A DNA stretch of 64,000 nucleotides, from the NCBI GenBank assembly GCA_007449985.2, contig VIIQ02000574.1, positions 372,001-436,000 on the forward strand, given 5' to 3'. The translations under genes and the position numbers were made by a program. Below, in pieces: positions 12,576 through 24,790 of this stretch; position 1 is the first letter of the stretch, and every line of letters begins with the position of its first letter. The notes beneath the pieces are model-generated. The model saw only the letters and a program-made list of their open reading frames with translations, ran no database searches and had not been told where the DNA came from. The DNA comes from Desmodesmus armatus. Lineage: Eukaryota > Chlorophyta > Chlorophyceae > Sphaeropleales > Scenedesmaceae.

Positions 12576-15500
12576 CTACACCACTCGTGCAGCCGACCTA
12601 TCCAGCGCCTCGACCGCATTCACGAGCTTGCGCGCACTGCGGTAACCCTCCTGCCGCCCGGCCTGCAGCGTAGGCACATCAGTGCACACAGGAGCAAAGC
12701 TCGCAGCTGCACCAGGGAACAGTGGGAACACATGCCCTCCCAGGACACCCTCCAGCAGCTCGCCGCCATCTGTGCTGCTGCTGGGGCTGATGAGCGGGCT
12801 CCTGCTGCTGCTGGGGCCGTCAAAGGCTGCGTCAAGCTCGAGGGCCCTGCCCTGCAGCAGGAGCTGCAGCAGCAGGTCATCCAGGTGCTGACCACGGTGT
12901 GTGGCATGCAGCGGCTCCACACGCCACGCCTCACGCATGTAGGGCTGCAGGACAGCAGCAGCAGCAGCAGCAGCAGGAGGAGGAGGTCGGCAGGACAAGG
13001 CAGGCAGAGCAATCGACACAGCAGGCGTAAGCTCCCTGACAAAGTAAGTGCCGCTGTGCTGTAGATGCCGCTGTGCTGTTGATGAGCTTGATGTGTCGCA
13101 CATCAAAGGTGGTGGCAAGATGTTGCTCTCAGGGTGCGCCAGGTATGCTCAGGCATATGATCATGTTGACAGCCTGCTTGCTGCAATGCTGACATGCCTC
13201 ACATGTCACACCCGTCACATGCAGCAGTGCTTACTTGCACTGACTGTATACACCAGCAGTTGCGGCAAGCATACAATATGATCTGTGCGAGGGTGGCGTT
13301 TGCCACTTACGGGGTTGAGCAGCCAGTACTTGACGGCACTGTGCAGTGCACGTGTGAGGTACCTGCCCCAGGCAGGGCCTGTGGTGTAGGGCCTGCTGCA
13401 CAGGGCCAGCACATGGGTGCAGCCATCCCTGCAGGCAACGAAGTCAGCAACACAAGCCAAGACAGCTGTGATCAGCACCGGGCCTTTGGGACACTACTGC
13501 CATGCCCCAGTACACTGCACTGCCGGCACTGCATTGCTTGTACACCAGCTGCTGGCTGTTGCGGGCACCATGGCAGTACTGTACCGCAACGGAAGCAAGG
13601 AGGGTTGTGCCAAACGGCACCTGCAGGATACTGCCCTCCAGCTCGCTGTCTGTGCAGGATTTCGGGCAACCTCCAGCATTGCACCAGCCGACAGCTCAAA
13701 GCCTCTAACACCAGCCCACCTGAGTGCAGCCTTGATGGGCAGTGGCTCAAACACAGCCGCGTCCACCAGCTGGTGCCCCCTGTGGCTGCGCGGCCCTCCA
13801 ACAATCTCAGGCACGTTGGCCGAAGCCTTGAGGCACTCCACCAGGTCACTCCTGTCGGTAAACCCTGTCAGCACCTCACTCCTCAGGGTAGTGAGTGAGG
13901 AGGCCACAACCTTGAGGGGCAGCTGGCTGTTGATGACTGCGTCCCAGTCAAGCGGAATGACGTCACTCATTACGTCATCCAGGAGGAAGTCTAGGTCCAT
14001 CACGGGGCCTGCGTTGCGCTTCAGCAGGCGGCGCAGGGAGAGGAAGCGCTCGCCTTGCGCCAGGTGGGAGGTGTAGATGTCCAGGCCCTCGGGCTGACCT
14101 GTGTGTGGGGCAGCAGGTGCGGAGGAGGGGGAGGAGGAGGAAGCGTCAGGCACAACGGCCAAAGGGGGTGCGGACTGGTGACAAACATGTGTGGAGCACG
14201 GGGCTGGCGGAAGGCGCAATCTCACGGGTGCATCGTCAGCAGTCAACCCTGCTGAGCGCCTGAAGTGACGGCACGTGCTGCGCAACTGCAACGCCTGCCT
14301 GCTGCATCCCGTAACAAACAGGCCGCAATGGCTGGTCCACATAGCCTGTTGCTGCAGCTTGCTGCATCTGGTACAAGGGCTGGCTAAGGTCAGCCACCAC
14401 GGCTATGAAAGCTGTCTGTTCTTGGGTGAGTGCTGGTACAGCTGTAGTGGAGGCCATGAGCCCAGTGTTTGCGCACCTGACAGGAAGTAGGTGGAGTTGA
14501 TAGCTCCAGCTGAGGCACCTGCAGGGAACAAGAGCACCGGCCATCGTTAGAGCTGTGGCTTGCGGCGGGAACAGCTGCCTTGTGGAGGGGTCGGCTGTTA
14601 TCAGCATGAGGAGCCACTGCTCGCTTGCTTGCCGCCATATTGCTGTGTGGGGGCTGCTGCAAAGCGCTCATGTGCCAACACTCAAAACAGAAATCAGCTG
14701 CTGTTCGAGGACCGCAAGTTTGTGTGTTGATCGATGCATGGCTCTTTTGGCTCTGCACACAGCTGGCTGGGATCACTTTGGGTCACTGCCCAAAACACGC
14801 ATCAGCCACGCTACTGCCCAACCTCGCACGCTTGCTGCTGCTGCAAGCATGACCAACAGCCAGCTGCCAACCCCGGCCAACAATAGCCACCGAGCCTGCT
14901 GCCACCTGCTGCACACCACTGCTTGCTGTCTTTGGCTGTTTCGGACTCACCATACACTGAATCGAACACGTTCACCAGCCCCATGTCCTGCAGCCCCATC
15001 AGCATGGCTCCTGTCACAATGCCACGCATGCCGCCGCCCTCCACCACCAGCCCCAGCTTGAAACCGTCGCTCCTGGAGCCCGGTGTACTGCCATCCTGCA
15101 GTCGGCTGAGCAGCAGCCTCAGCACAGGGTGCCCTCCTGGGCCCCCTAGGTTCTGCTGGTGTGGATGGGCCAAGCTGTAGTCCAGCAGAGCCAGCAGGGC
15201 CTCTGCAGCAGGGTCATTGGTTGCTACCTGCTGCTCTGTGGCTGCTGCTGACGGTACTGTGCTGCTGTCGCGCTGCGGACTGGCGCTGCTGAGCTGAGGA
15301 GACAAGCGCTGCTGCAGAAACTGCTGGGCCTGTTGTGAGCGGCAGGAAGAAATGCCATCATAGCAGGGGATGTGTGAGTAAGAAATATGGGAAGTGATGG
15401 ACGTGCACCGCGGGTATCAGCCACTGGGGCTGGGGTGCACTTGGTACTGCAGCGTGAGTGATGACAAACCTTGTTGGGGTAGAGGGCGGACACGACTGGC

Positions 15501-15616
15501 CCATGCCTTGGCCCAGCAGGGCTGCCATGCCTGAGTGCTGCTGGGACCAGGCTAGGCCGGAGTGCTGGCTGAGTCCCGCGATGTGACAGCTGGCCCTGGC
15601 TGGATGGGCACTTCAT
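12576..15616 (-). CDS. Patatin-like phospholipase/lipid acyl hydrolase
   Basis: Six exons join in phase: 15616-15470, 15329-14951, 14518-14477, 14098-13720, 13428-13311, 12944-12576, about 476 residues. The oxyanion motif is VVEGGGMRGIVTG and the nucleophile elbow is G-A-S-A-G, assembled across an intron (VYG|ASAGAINSTYFLSG). The catalytic Asp lies in LVDAAVFEPLPI, the family's DGG/DGA position. The family-typical RDGCTHVLALCSRP and a C-terminal PLFPGAAASF...CTD...EGY segment follow. Together these define a Ser-Asp dyad lipid acyl hydrolase of the patatin family. The N-terminus before GGGMRG (about 90 residues, rich in Ser, Pro, Arg) could be an organelle-targeting region. Start chosen at ATG 15616 because it gives the phase-0 junction NK|AQQFLQQ. 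The final acceptor could lie further upstream, adding a Pro/Ala-rich stretch. No frameshift is needed. Confidence 0.85.
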
Positions 15617-15948
15617 GGGTGACGTCTGAGCAGCCTACGCCTAGCGACGGCCTCCAAGAACAGGAGAATAGTACCGTATGGTTTGACAAGCTCACAAACG
15701 ACGTTTGATTCGTCAGCAAGGTTGATTCAACTGCTGCTTGGGAAGCCAGTTGCTTGGGTAACAACGCTCCTCGCGTCCAGCACTCGTCTTAACTAGGGCG
15801 AGTGACGTCAAGCCTTCGTGTGGCATGGAGAAGTGACGCCTAACGTTGGGCCCACCGGCGCAAGAAGGTCAATGGGGTTGAAGAAGGCGTTGCGGTGGCT
15901 GCTGGGAAAGGCTGAGAAGAATAGTTCTCACCAGCACTTTTTACTGAA
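15617..15948 (-). promoter_or_regulatory. Upstream region of patatin-like gene, with TGACGTCA palindrome
   Basis: The palindrome TGACGTCA at 15803-15810 is the classic core for CREB/bZIP-type factors; whether it is used here is inference. The stretch about 15718-15840 is similar to 25148-25262 elsewhere in the window (see the repeat entries). Confidence 0.35.
15718..15840 (+). repeat. Dispersed repeat, copy A
   Basis: About 115 bp starting GTTGATTC and ending near GTGTGGCATGG..AAG..GACGC, alignable by eye with 25148-25262 in the same orientation, with small gaps. Shared blocks include CGCGTC.AGCACT and GCGTCAAG/ACGTCAAG. Confidence 0.55.
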
Positions 15949-16031
15949 TTGCTGACACCGCCTAAGTCCCTCACTTCTGGGGCCCATGCGTTACTGCACT
16001 GGCCCACACCCAGAACACAGCACTCAGCCAC

Positions 16032-18905
16032 CTACAAAGCCCCCTGGGTCTGTGACGGCCTTGAAAAGTCCAGTAACAGTGATCTGGCATGCTCTTCAGC
16101 TGATGTTCCTGGTGCTGTGCTACCCACCCACCCATCCACCCACCCCCTGTCTGGCAGCTGGGCCATCTGACAACTGGTGCACTTGCTGCAGCTTGGCAGC
16201 TGACCACACGTAGAGCATCGCCTCCAGGACAGCGACACAACACAGTGACACCCACAGAGCCCGGCTGTTGCGCTGATCCAAACTGTGGAGGGGGCTGGGG
16301 CATCATGCATTAGCAGGAGGGCAGCAATATTGCTTAATAAGGTTGCAGCAGTGAAGTACAGCATGTGCGCACGCCCAAGCAGCACCACGTTGTGCTTGCT
16401 GCTGTGGATGGCTGGTGTGCGTCAGCATCACCCCAGTGATTGTTGGGGTGCATGTCCAGATATGAGCACGCTCCTGCCAGTGCCTTGAAAATGTCAGCCA
16501 CTGCAAGTGCACAGGTTGGAAAGTTCAGCAGAGCATAACCAGCAGCATATTGAACTGCAACAATAACTTGGCTAGATGGGAGAACACGGTCTTGTGCTGT
16601 GCCTGCTATTGTTGCGCCAATGAAGTGCGGAACACCCCTGTCCCTAGGTTGGGTCGGCCAATGTCTGGTCACCCCACAAAGCAGCCACACAATGCTTGGG
16701 TCCTTGCTGACAATTTCAGCTACGGGAGTTCCATACTCCACCCCAACACTGCACCAGCAACCACCAAGTACTGTGCCCGACACGTCTTGCGCACACAATC
16801 GTGCAAGATTCAGCAGCTGCTCAATCACCAGCCATCCACTCAAGCTCACACACAATCATGCCCATGGCAAGGCTCCAAGAGGCCAGCCATCCTCATGTCC
16901 AAGCCCTTGACATGTCAAGTGTCTGGTAAAGGCCGTCATCCTGCTGCAGCTGCTATTGAATGTGGCATTGGTTGCATCTGCGTTGGTGTGTGAAAGCGAC
17001 GCCTGCAAGGGCGCATGCCGCCTCTGTGTCGTGCGTGTTGGGCGCTTTGAGGGCTTGCTGTGCAGCTTGCCGGTCCAGTAGACTATGTACGCGCGCTGGG
17101 CAGTGCACATTCGGCTGCAGGGCCCTTGTAAACTTCACATGTATCACGGTATGGTGCCTGGCCCTCAGGGCCAGGGCCAGGCCAGGGCCGGGTCCAATGA
17201 AGCTGGTGTTTGTGGAGACACATGAGTCAACAGCTCTATTGTTTGATGCCTAACATGCGATGTCGAGAGGACGGCCTGCCTGGTGTATTGAAACACGGTG
17301 TGACTGGTGGCTCTGAGACCTTTGCCAGTGGCTGCTGGTGATCCAGGAACTGCCGCACCGAGGTTTTGTGTGAATGTGCAACAGTGCCTTCACGTGCACG
17401 TATCACTGCAGGCTGCTCGGTGGCATGCCAGTCCTCACAAAAGCATGGGCAATGCAAGTCCACAGCACACGGAACACCAACTCACCAGAGCCAGCCACAG
17501 CCTGAGGTGGCAGAAATTGCACTCAGATGGCTGGCCAGTGACTTGACTGCTTGGGCAAAATACCCCCTTGGATGCTGCAGCAAGGAGAGCGCTATACGGT
17601 GAAGTTGCATTACAGAAAGAATTGCATATTCAACTGCCGTCTTTCCCAGGCACAATGCACACGCAGCAATGCTCTGGCACTGCAGTACCACAATTGAAGA
17701 AGTCACAATAGCTACTGGCTTGAAGCAAGCAATGGCAAGTTCCAGACAGCTCCACTGACCAGTTCGCTATAGCACAAAACCTTTTGATCCAGTATTGACT
17801 CAATACTTTAGAAGATCAACCTTCCAAAGTTTACAATATTGTACACTGAACATGTTCATGAGCATGCTGAGCAGCATGCTCATGAAGCACTGAACATCTC
17901 AGATGGACCATCCTGGTAACACCATGACACCAGATGTCTCAGGAAGTGACGTGCCAAGCAGTGCTGCTACCTCTTCCAACCCTCGCAGGCAAATGGGTTG
18001 ATTTCACTGCTTGTCATCACTGATGACACAGCCACCTGTGGCACTGTGGCACAGCCACCAACTGGGGCAGGCTACCTTGGAGTCAGGATTTCCGCAAAAA
18101 GGGCCGTCTTACCACCACCTGTGCACACACTGCCCGCAAGTTTGGCCCCCGGGCAACATTGCTGATGGGCTCTCCTTGGATCCTTGGTAACTTGCGATAG
18201 CTGCCATCCTCCTCAGGAGTCTGCCTTGTGTACTAAATGCACACGAGGCCGATTTGTTGCCAGGGAGGCTGTCAGGTGGCCCAGGCCTATATAGGCCTAT
18301 ATGCAAACATCAGCCAGCAACCCACGGCCAGTAGAGTGACTTTCCAGCCAACGATGATCCACCAGCCACTTGTGCTCTTCAGCTTTGCAGGTCAAAACAA
18401 GTTGCCACCTTCCTGTCGGCCACCTGACACTCACCTCGGGAGTCGGTGGGGGCAATGCAAGAGGATCAGGGAACCGTAGAACTGCCATTCAACTCAACCC
18501 GGTCAGCATCTGCAAGGGCAAGCCATGCATGCAGCAAGCAAGCAAAATTGACAGGGTGCATGAGCCGCTCGCTTATCTTACCAAAAGGTTATGTGGTCAC
18601 GGTGCAGGTTGTGTCGGCAACAATATGCACACTGTGCTAGCAGCTGCACATCCATGTTCGAGGTGATGATCTGGCAGGCACCTTTGCATGGGCGCTATGC
18701 GGGTTGCCTCAAACGAGGCAGTGAATGCTGCAAGTTGACAAACGCAGCAATCAAGATTCGCATTCCCTTCTGTTTGCAAGTAGGCGCCTGCTTGCATTCC
18801 AGCGTGGAAGTCGACGTAGCTGCAATGTGAAGGCGCAGGCACAGAAGAGGCACCAGGGGCAACCATCGTTGTGTGGCTAGGCCTGTGTTGCAGCCAACAC
18901 TTCAC
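16032..18905 (-). other. Unassigned minus-strand open stretches, possible membrane protein gene
   Basis: Several minus-strand open stretches look protein-like without resembling a known family. The best is 16334-16855, containing FIGATIAGTAQD and VIVAVQYAAGYALLNF with long hydrophobic segments. An overlapping frame at 16032-16388 holds HMLYFTAATLLSNIAALLLM, and 17482 to about 17760 holds ELAIACFKPVAIV...SIVVLQCQSIAACALC. Others are 17236-17463 and 18297-18488. Splice joins could not be fixed. They could be one multi-pass membrane protein, 3' exons of receptor-like copy 1, or decayed sequence. No function is assigned. Confidence 0.25.
17855..17886. repeat. Near-continuous 15-bp palindrome
   Basis: TTCATGAGCATGCTG (17855-17869) and its exact complement CAGCATGCTCATGAA (17872-17886) are separated by only AG. 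The result is a cruciform-capable or hairpin sequence in unassigned DNA. Confidence 0.85.
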
Positions 18906-18968
18906 CTTGACGGTGACTCACTCACTCACACACTCATGCGGCATGACTATGCCGGTACACACCCCCAC

Positions 18969-21900
18969 CTTGTGTTGTAGGAATCGGCGATACACCTGGC
19001 CTGGGACTGGGACAAACTTCGTGAGCAGGAGCAGGGGCAGGGCTCGAGGGGATAGCCCTTGCATTGGTGCTGCCGTTGCCACTAGGATCAGGGCTAACAA
19101 TGCTGCTGCCATTTCCAGCTGAGGCCACGCTTGGCCCAGGGATAGCTGTGGAGGGAGTTGCTGCAACACAAGCGCAAGAAAGATGTCCCCCAAGCTATTG
19201 CTCACGACCTGTCAGCCACAGTTGTTCTGTCGCTCTCCCTTGTAGGATTGAGCCACAAGGTGAGGGGGTGTCAATGCCACAAGAGCGCCAAGCATTGACC
19301 AACAGGCCTGAAACAAGCATTATACATTTCAGGCCACCTGAAAGGCCTAGCCTGAAACACTATGCATTGCTCCTTCATGCGCATGACTGCACTTCACTCA
19401 CCAGAAGCATCAGCGCCCTTCACAAAAGGCTCAACCTCACACAGGTGCAGAGTTCCATCTGATTCATCTACCAAGCGTATGATAATGTACTGCCCCAGCA
19501 CTGGTTTGTTGCATACGATCTGGAGGACGTAAGCCCCAGGTCGAGTGGTGTCATGGTCTGATGCACACAGCGGCAAGCCCTCGTAGTACCCTGGGTGTGA
19601 CATGCGAGCGCTTGTGGGCGCATCATTGCGAGGAGCCACCCTGATTTCCCAATTGCGAAACTTTTCTGCATGTCAGGAAGGACAGCCAGGTAAGGAAGGC
19701 AACAAGTGCAAGGCGCATGCTGGGAACATCGACAACAGGTGCACAACCCTATTCACTGTTGTTGTACCTTGAACGTGTGCTATCAACGAGGCATGTATAC
19801 ATACGTATGACTTTCTTGGATTAATTCATTCTGACCACTCCTCACGACCTTCCCACCATGATACAACAGACTTCTACAGATACAATCAGCACACTCACCT
19901 TGACAACAGCGCCCGTCAGTCATACCGCGTGTGCAAGCACAATCAAGGTCTTGCCTGTTGGTGATGCGCATACCAGCAATGTACATGCTGGACTGCAGAT
20001 CAATGGCCAACCATGGTTTTGACGGATCAGCTGTGTGGCTGCAGCTGCGCTGCCAAAACGCTCCATCAGTGTCACCATCAATCACTTTGTCTGCAGTTGG
20101 TGACCAGGTAGCCCCGTCAACTGGATCTCGAAAGATTGTTTGATCCAAGGTGGAGCTCTGCCATGCTCGCATGCTCAGGGGGGCCATCTTCGAGTACCCG
20201 GCAGGAAACGCTGCAGAGCAGAGAGAGCACAGATTTGTAGCAAGCTCTGATGCAGACCATTGCAGGATACTTTGCTTCACCAAGCGCCAAGTGCTTCCTG
20301 GGCCGGTAGTGCACTGTCACTGTATTGCACTGCAAGAGATTCTCACAGTACGCTTTCAGCTGCACGGATATGCTGTGCCACACACAAGGTGCAAATCCCA
20401 GTGGCAGCTGGAGCACACTGTGGTCGTCCATATCAGTACTGATGTCCTCCACTTCCAACCTCAATGAAAGAGTAGTATCTGGCTCACACCACTGATATCA
20501 ACTAGTAGTTGATATGAATGCATCGCGCGCTTACCTGCTTGCTCTGGAAACGGTTTCTTGCAGTGTTCATCCAAATCGCCACAGTAGCCCCCCTTTGAGC
20601 AGCAACCCAAACTTGTGTTGCACACCCCACTGCCACGGATCCCGCCGCCACACTGTTGGTCGCCATACCATGAAGTGATGCCACTTGTATCTACACTGAT
20701 ACCATTGGCATCACAGTGAGCTGGTCCTGACCCAGCATTATTCCAGATGTTTCTGCACGTGCCTACAAAACCACAAAACACCAGGATACTTGTGGTGTTG
20801 GCATCATAGGGATGCACTGATCAGGGCCATGGCATTCCTCGAAAAGCAAGCACTGGAGTCTAGCAGACTATCACATGCATCTGATAGGCTATGAGGCTGT
20901 GTTGCGATCACCATCATGGCAGTGCACGTGGGGTTGGCACTCTTACCTGGAGCATGGGTTGTTGTGTTTGGGCTTGGCACCATCACTGGCTTGGGACTGC
21001 GAATGGGACTATTGGGACCAGCGCTGGGGTTAGGGCTGGGGCCAGGGCTGGGAGCAGCCTGAGGGCCCTTTGAATCTCCTGGATTGGGGCTGACACTGGT
21101 ACTGCCGTTTGTAACGGAGGCAGGGCTGGGCCCAGGGGCAGCAGTGGGAGTGGCTGCATCACACACAAACACAATCAACCTCGAAGGGTATGCCGTAATC
21201 AAGGGTCAGCTCTTGCAGGCTGAGGGGGGTCTGGGTCAGTGGTGAATGCAGGCCAGAATGTTGCTGGCGGGTGCAATCCTGCATGCTGTTGACGAGGCTA
21301 CGGGGTGTGAGTTCTGGTGTCTGGACGCTGGTCAATAAAGGTTTGCTGCTGACACAACCCTGTGCTCATCACTTGCCCTGTACCGGAAGTTTGGTAAAGT
21401 GATTTTACTGGAGCATACTTGTAGGTTAGCCGACATATGTCATCATGACCAGCCTGTACACAGGCCGTGCCACAAACCATGCTAGCGTGTGCGTACGGAC
21501 CATCATCGGTCTAATTATGCGCATTCAGCACCAAACGGTACCGCGGTGTTTGTCAATGTACGCAACCTTGAAAAACAAATACTGCCGCACCGCCGCTCCA
21601 GGTGTAAGTTGGATGGAATGTGACTCACCTTTGGCTTGCTTCATGGCCACCCCCATGCCTGCTCCAACCCCCACGCCCAGCACCACCAGAAGAGCAATCA
21701 AGGCCACCGCCCACCGAGTGCGGGTGCAGCGCAGCATGCCCTTTTTGCTGCCAGCCTTGCAGGAAGCAGCAAGGCCTCCGCCTTGCAAGGCTGGGTCTTT
21801 CGCAAGGTGAGCGCCGACTGAGCTGTCACGGTTGAGCTGCTGCTGCTGGTCAGCAAAAGGAGAGTCCCTGCTGATTTCCAGGTGGGGCATGCTGAGCGCG

Positions 21901-24529
21901 GTGTGGGGCATGCTGGAAGATGCCGCCGCATCAGATGTTGTGTACACGGGTGCTGCTGGCAGGACAATGCCGTGTTCTGCTGCCCAGTCAGCAATAAGGT
22001 TCTTGAGCGCCCAATTGCTGCTGAGCTGCTTGCTCTGCAGCTTCTGACCTGTCAAGGGGCATTTGCTATGCATGTCAAGCCACCTGCTGATGTTTGCAGC
22101 CTCATAGGTGTGACCCGTCTCGTGGAGCAGCACTGGGTTGATCATGACCTGATGACTAATCGGGCAGAGGTATTCTGCTGGCGGCTGTGGCCCTGCCTGC
22201 AGGGGCTGGGAGGATGTGGCAGCAACGGAGGCGGCCAGCGCTGCGCACACCTGCGCGATAGCCACAGTAGGGGTTGTATTGCCGGGTCAACTCGACATGC
22301 TTGACCCGCTCCAAACAGTGTCCACAGGCTGCAGCCGTTGTATACATGTGTACTGTGCGGCAGCTATACCACAACAGTGACAGCAAATGTGGTGTACAGC
22401 TGCAGTCCCTGCCCAGTGACTGGTTCCGCCGCGGTGGCGTAAACATGCAAATGCATGGGCACAGGCGCTACTCAGTGAGCTCATGCTGCAAATACGTTGG
22501 CAGCAACCAGCAAGCACACCAAGCATGACAGTCACCTGTTGCAGCACAAAATCCTGCAAGTCCTCATCCATGTGCTTGCACTTCTTCTGCTTGCTCTTCT
22601 CAGGGAGTCCCTGGTCAGTGCCAGTGGTGTCTTGCTCCTTGGAACCCATGTCATCCTCGCTGGAGCTGCTGTTGTCAGCACCTCCAGGGCCATTGTACAG
22701 TGCCAGCATCTGCAGCGCCCTGAACTCTGACAGCAGACCATCGTCATCCAGGCCAGACACCTGGACCGGCAGAGAGCAATGCACAGGTGCAACAATTGTA
22801 GTGCCCGCACTGTGCTTGCAAGCAGTAACTTACAAAATGCCACAGCATGTTTGGCCTGAGGCTCTGCACCCCGTGCATTGCACAGGGGTCACAGTGTGCA
22901 GTTGTATGCTGTCTCAAAAGGGCTCATCCGCCAACATCATGTTGAATAAGTATTAAATGATAGATGAACAGCTTATCACGAGTAAAAATTTGTAAAACTG
23001 GGCATATGATATGAATACGAAAAAAAAATGACAATAGTTTGTGTGTTGAGCACAAACAAGCACCAGCGAAAGTTGTTGGCTGCCACCAGCAGCAAGCAAG
23101 ACAGCCAATCAACCTGGCCGGTCACGATCTGAACTATCATATACTGGTCAACATGAACCTGCTGTCCTGCCTATGATGGTAACGCAATGCAGGCTGCAAG
23201 GCCATGCAAAACCGAGTGCGGCCCTTACCTGTGGCAGCGCCTTGAGCTCATTGAGCAGACGGTGTTGCAGCAGCTCTTCAGGCCACACACGCTCCTTGCC
23301 AGTGGCAGCAACATCCAGCAGCCTGTGACATGCATCAGGTTAGCCAGTACAGCCAGTCAGCCACTGAGCAAAGTCCGCAATGCATCATCATCGTGATGCA
23401 TTGTAAAATTGCTTTTGTTCATGGGCACCAAGCCGTCCGACGCCCCCGTGCCCACAACGCAAAGCTTGGCATGGACCTTGTACTTGGAATGCAGGCCCCA
23501 CCTGCTGTGTGCTGCCTGCTTCTCTGTGAAGAACTCACTCCTGCAGCTTTTCAGGTCCCTGGTAATCTCTGTCAGCCGCTGACCCTGCTCCTGAAGGGTC
23601 TCATCCACCGCCACACCCCTCTGCACAATGTGGCAGACGATGGCAATACAAGGTCACCGTCCACCGCATGGGTGCAGCCATCACACGGAAGGCAGCAAAG
23701 CAGTGGTGAAGGACAAAGACGTTCTCCATGCATGGCATGGCCATTCACCTTGACGGCAGTGCCATGTCATGCCGCAACGCAATCGATACATGCGGCAACA
23801 AGTCTTGAGCGAAGACTGCCAAATGTCACAGGGAAGGCACCTCCAAGGTTGAGTCAACCATAGGTGATGCCAGCATGACAGTAGCAACGGCTTCACGGTG
23901 ATGCATGGCTTCCATGGGGGCTCATCAATGCTCAGCCCTGCGCGCTCCCTCACTCACCAGCAGCTGCTCTCCCCGTGCCAGGATGCCAAAGGTGTCCAGC
24001 AGATCTCTGTTGGTGCGCAGGAAATCCTCCCTCACGATGTTGGCCTTGAGCAGCGACACCAGGGGACCCATGGCAGACACCTTGCCCAGCAGGCTGTGCA
24101 CCTGCAGAAGCTGTGCATGCAGCTGCTCTGCAGACACATGCAGTGAGTGATCGCAATCAATCATGCTGATCATGGTTGAGTCCCAGGTGGTGGTAGGGGG
24201 GTCGCTGGTGGTGGATGTGTCGTACAATGTCTCAGGGTGGGGATGCCCCACATCACTCAGCATGGGGCGTTAGTGACACCCACTGGATGCGATACTTGGT
24301 AGAATGTCATAAGGCATCTTCTACTGCTGCCGAACAGGTACTCACTCAGCACCTCGTTGCCCTGCTCTGTGATGCCGTTCTGGGGCAAGGCAGTCAGGAA
24401 CACCTTGATGTTCTGCACAGCTGATGCCAGGGACCTGAACTCATGTTTATTGTTTGAGGAGGCCAACAGAAGGTCCACAATCCGCACAGAAAGGCCAACG
24501 CAGCTGGCTACTCCAGAGAAGACAGACAT
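18969..24529 (-). CDS. Receptor-like U-box protein with lectin ectodomain, copy 1
   Basis: Eleven exons join in phase: 24529-24346, 24127-23958, 23620-23502, 23322-23229, 22760-22536, 22250-21629, 21153-20947, 20762-20535, 20210-19899, 19665-19402, 19160-18969; the 3' end is not resolved. The start MSVFSGVASC opens a helical N-terminal domain like those of MLKL and plant U-box proteins (LLLASSNNKHEFRSLASA...). A U-box follows at about residues 287-355 (AEYLCPISHQVMINPVLL...NWALKNLIADW), then a basic CTRTRW and one membrane span at about 446-465. Beyond the membrane come a Pro/Ser linker, a Cys-rich hevein-type chitin-binding domain (QQCGGG...CCSKGGYCG), an FTP fucolectin domain over two exons (KVIDGDTDG, CSHTADPSKPWLAIDL, ITNRQD, FRNWEIRV) and a second Pro/Ser linker. 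Positive-inside charge implies a cytosolic N-terminus. No frameshift was seen. Confidence 0.75.
22915..23040. other. AT-rich patch inside intron of copy 1
   Basis: The intron between exons 4 and 5 of copy 1 carries a markedly A+T-rich stretch ending in an A run near 23020-23029. The matching intron of copy 2 (49884-50223) lacks it, so it is a copy-1 insertion or the product of local drift. No open reading frame or terminal repeats were recognised. Confidence 0.6.
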
Positions 24530-24790
24530 GGTGAAGCAGTAATAGTAGCACAGATGCTGCGTGATGAATGGAAGGCTGCAGCAGCTGCGGACTTCAGTTA
24601 AAAATGACTAGAAACAACGTATCCATCGATTCAAGGCGTCAGCAAGGCGACGCTTGTTTTGACGGGTTCTGGCGAAAGTCCCGAGGTCCCGGCGCTGATG
24701 ATGATGGAAAGTTGTCACGCCTCGGGGGGCAGCGTTCGCCGGACGATCGACAACCTGAACCAAGACGCATTCATACTGCATCAACTTGAT
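24530..24790 (-). promoter_or_regulatory. Conserved upstream region of receptor-like copy 1
   Basis: Read on the minus strand, 24755-24721 is identical over 35 nt to 48260-48294 upstream of copy 2, with core TCGATCGTCCGGCGAACGCT. Weaker similarity continues to the start codon. Position and conservation suggest a promoter or 5' leader element. The duplication therefore included regulatory DNA. Confidence 0.6.
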
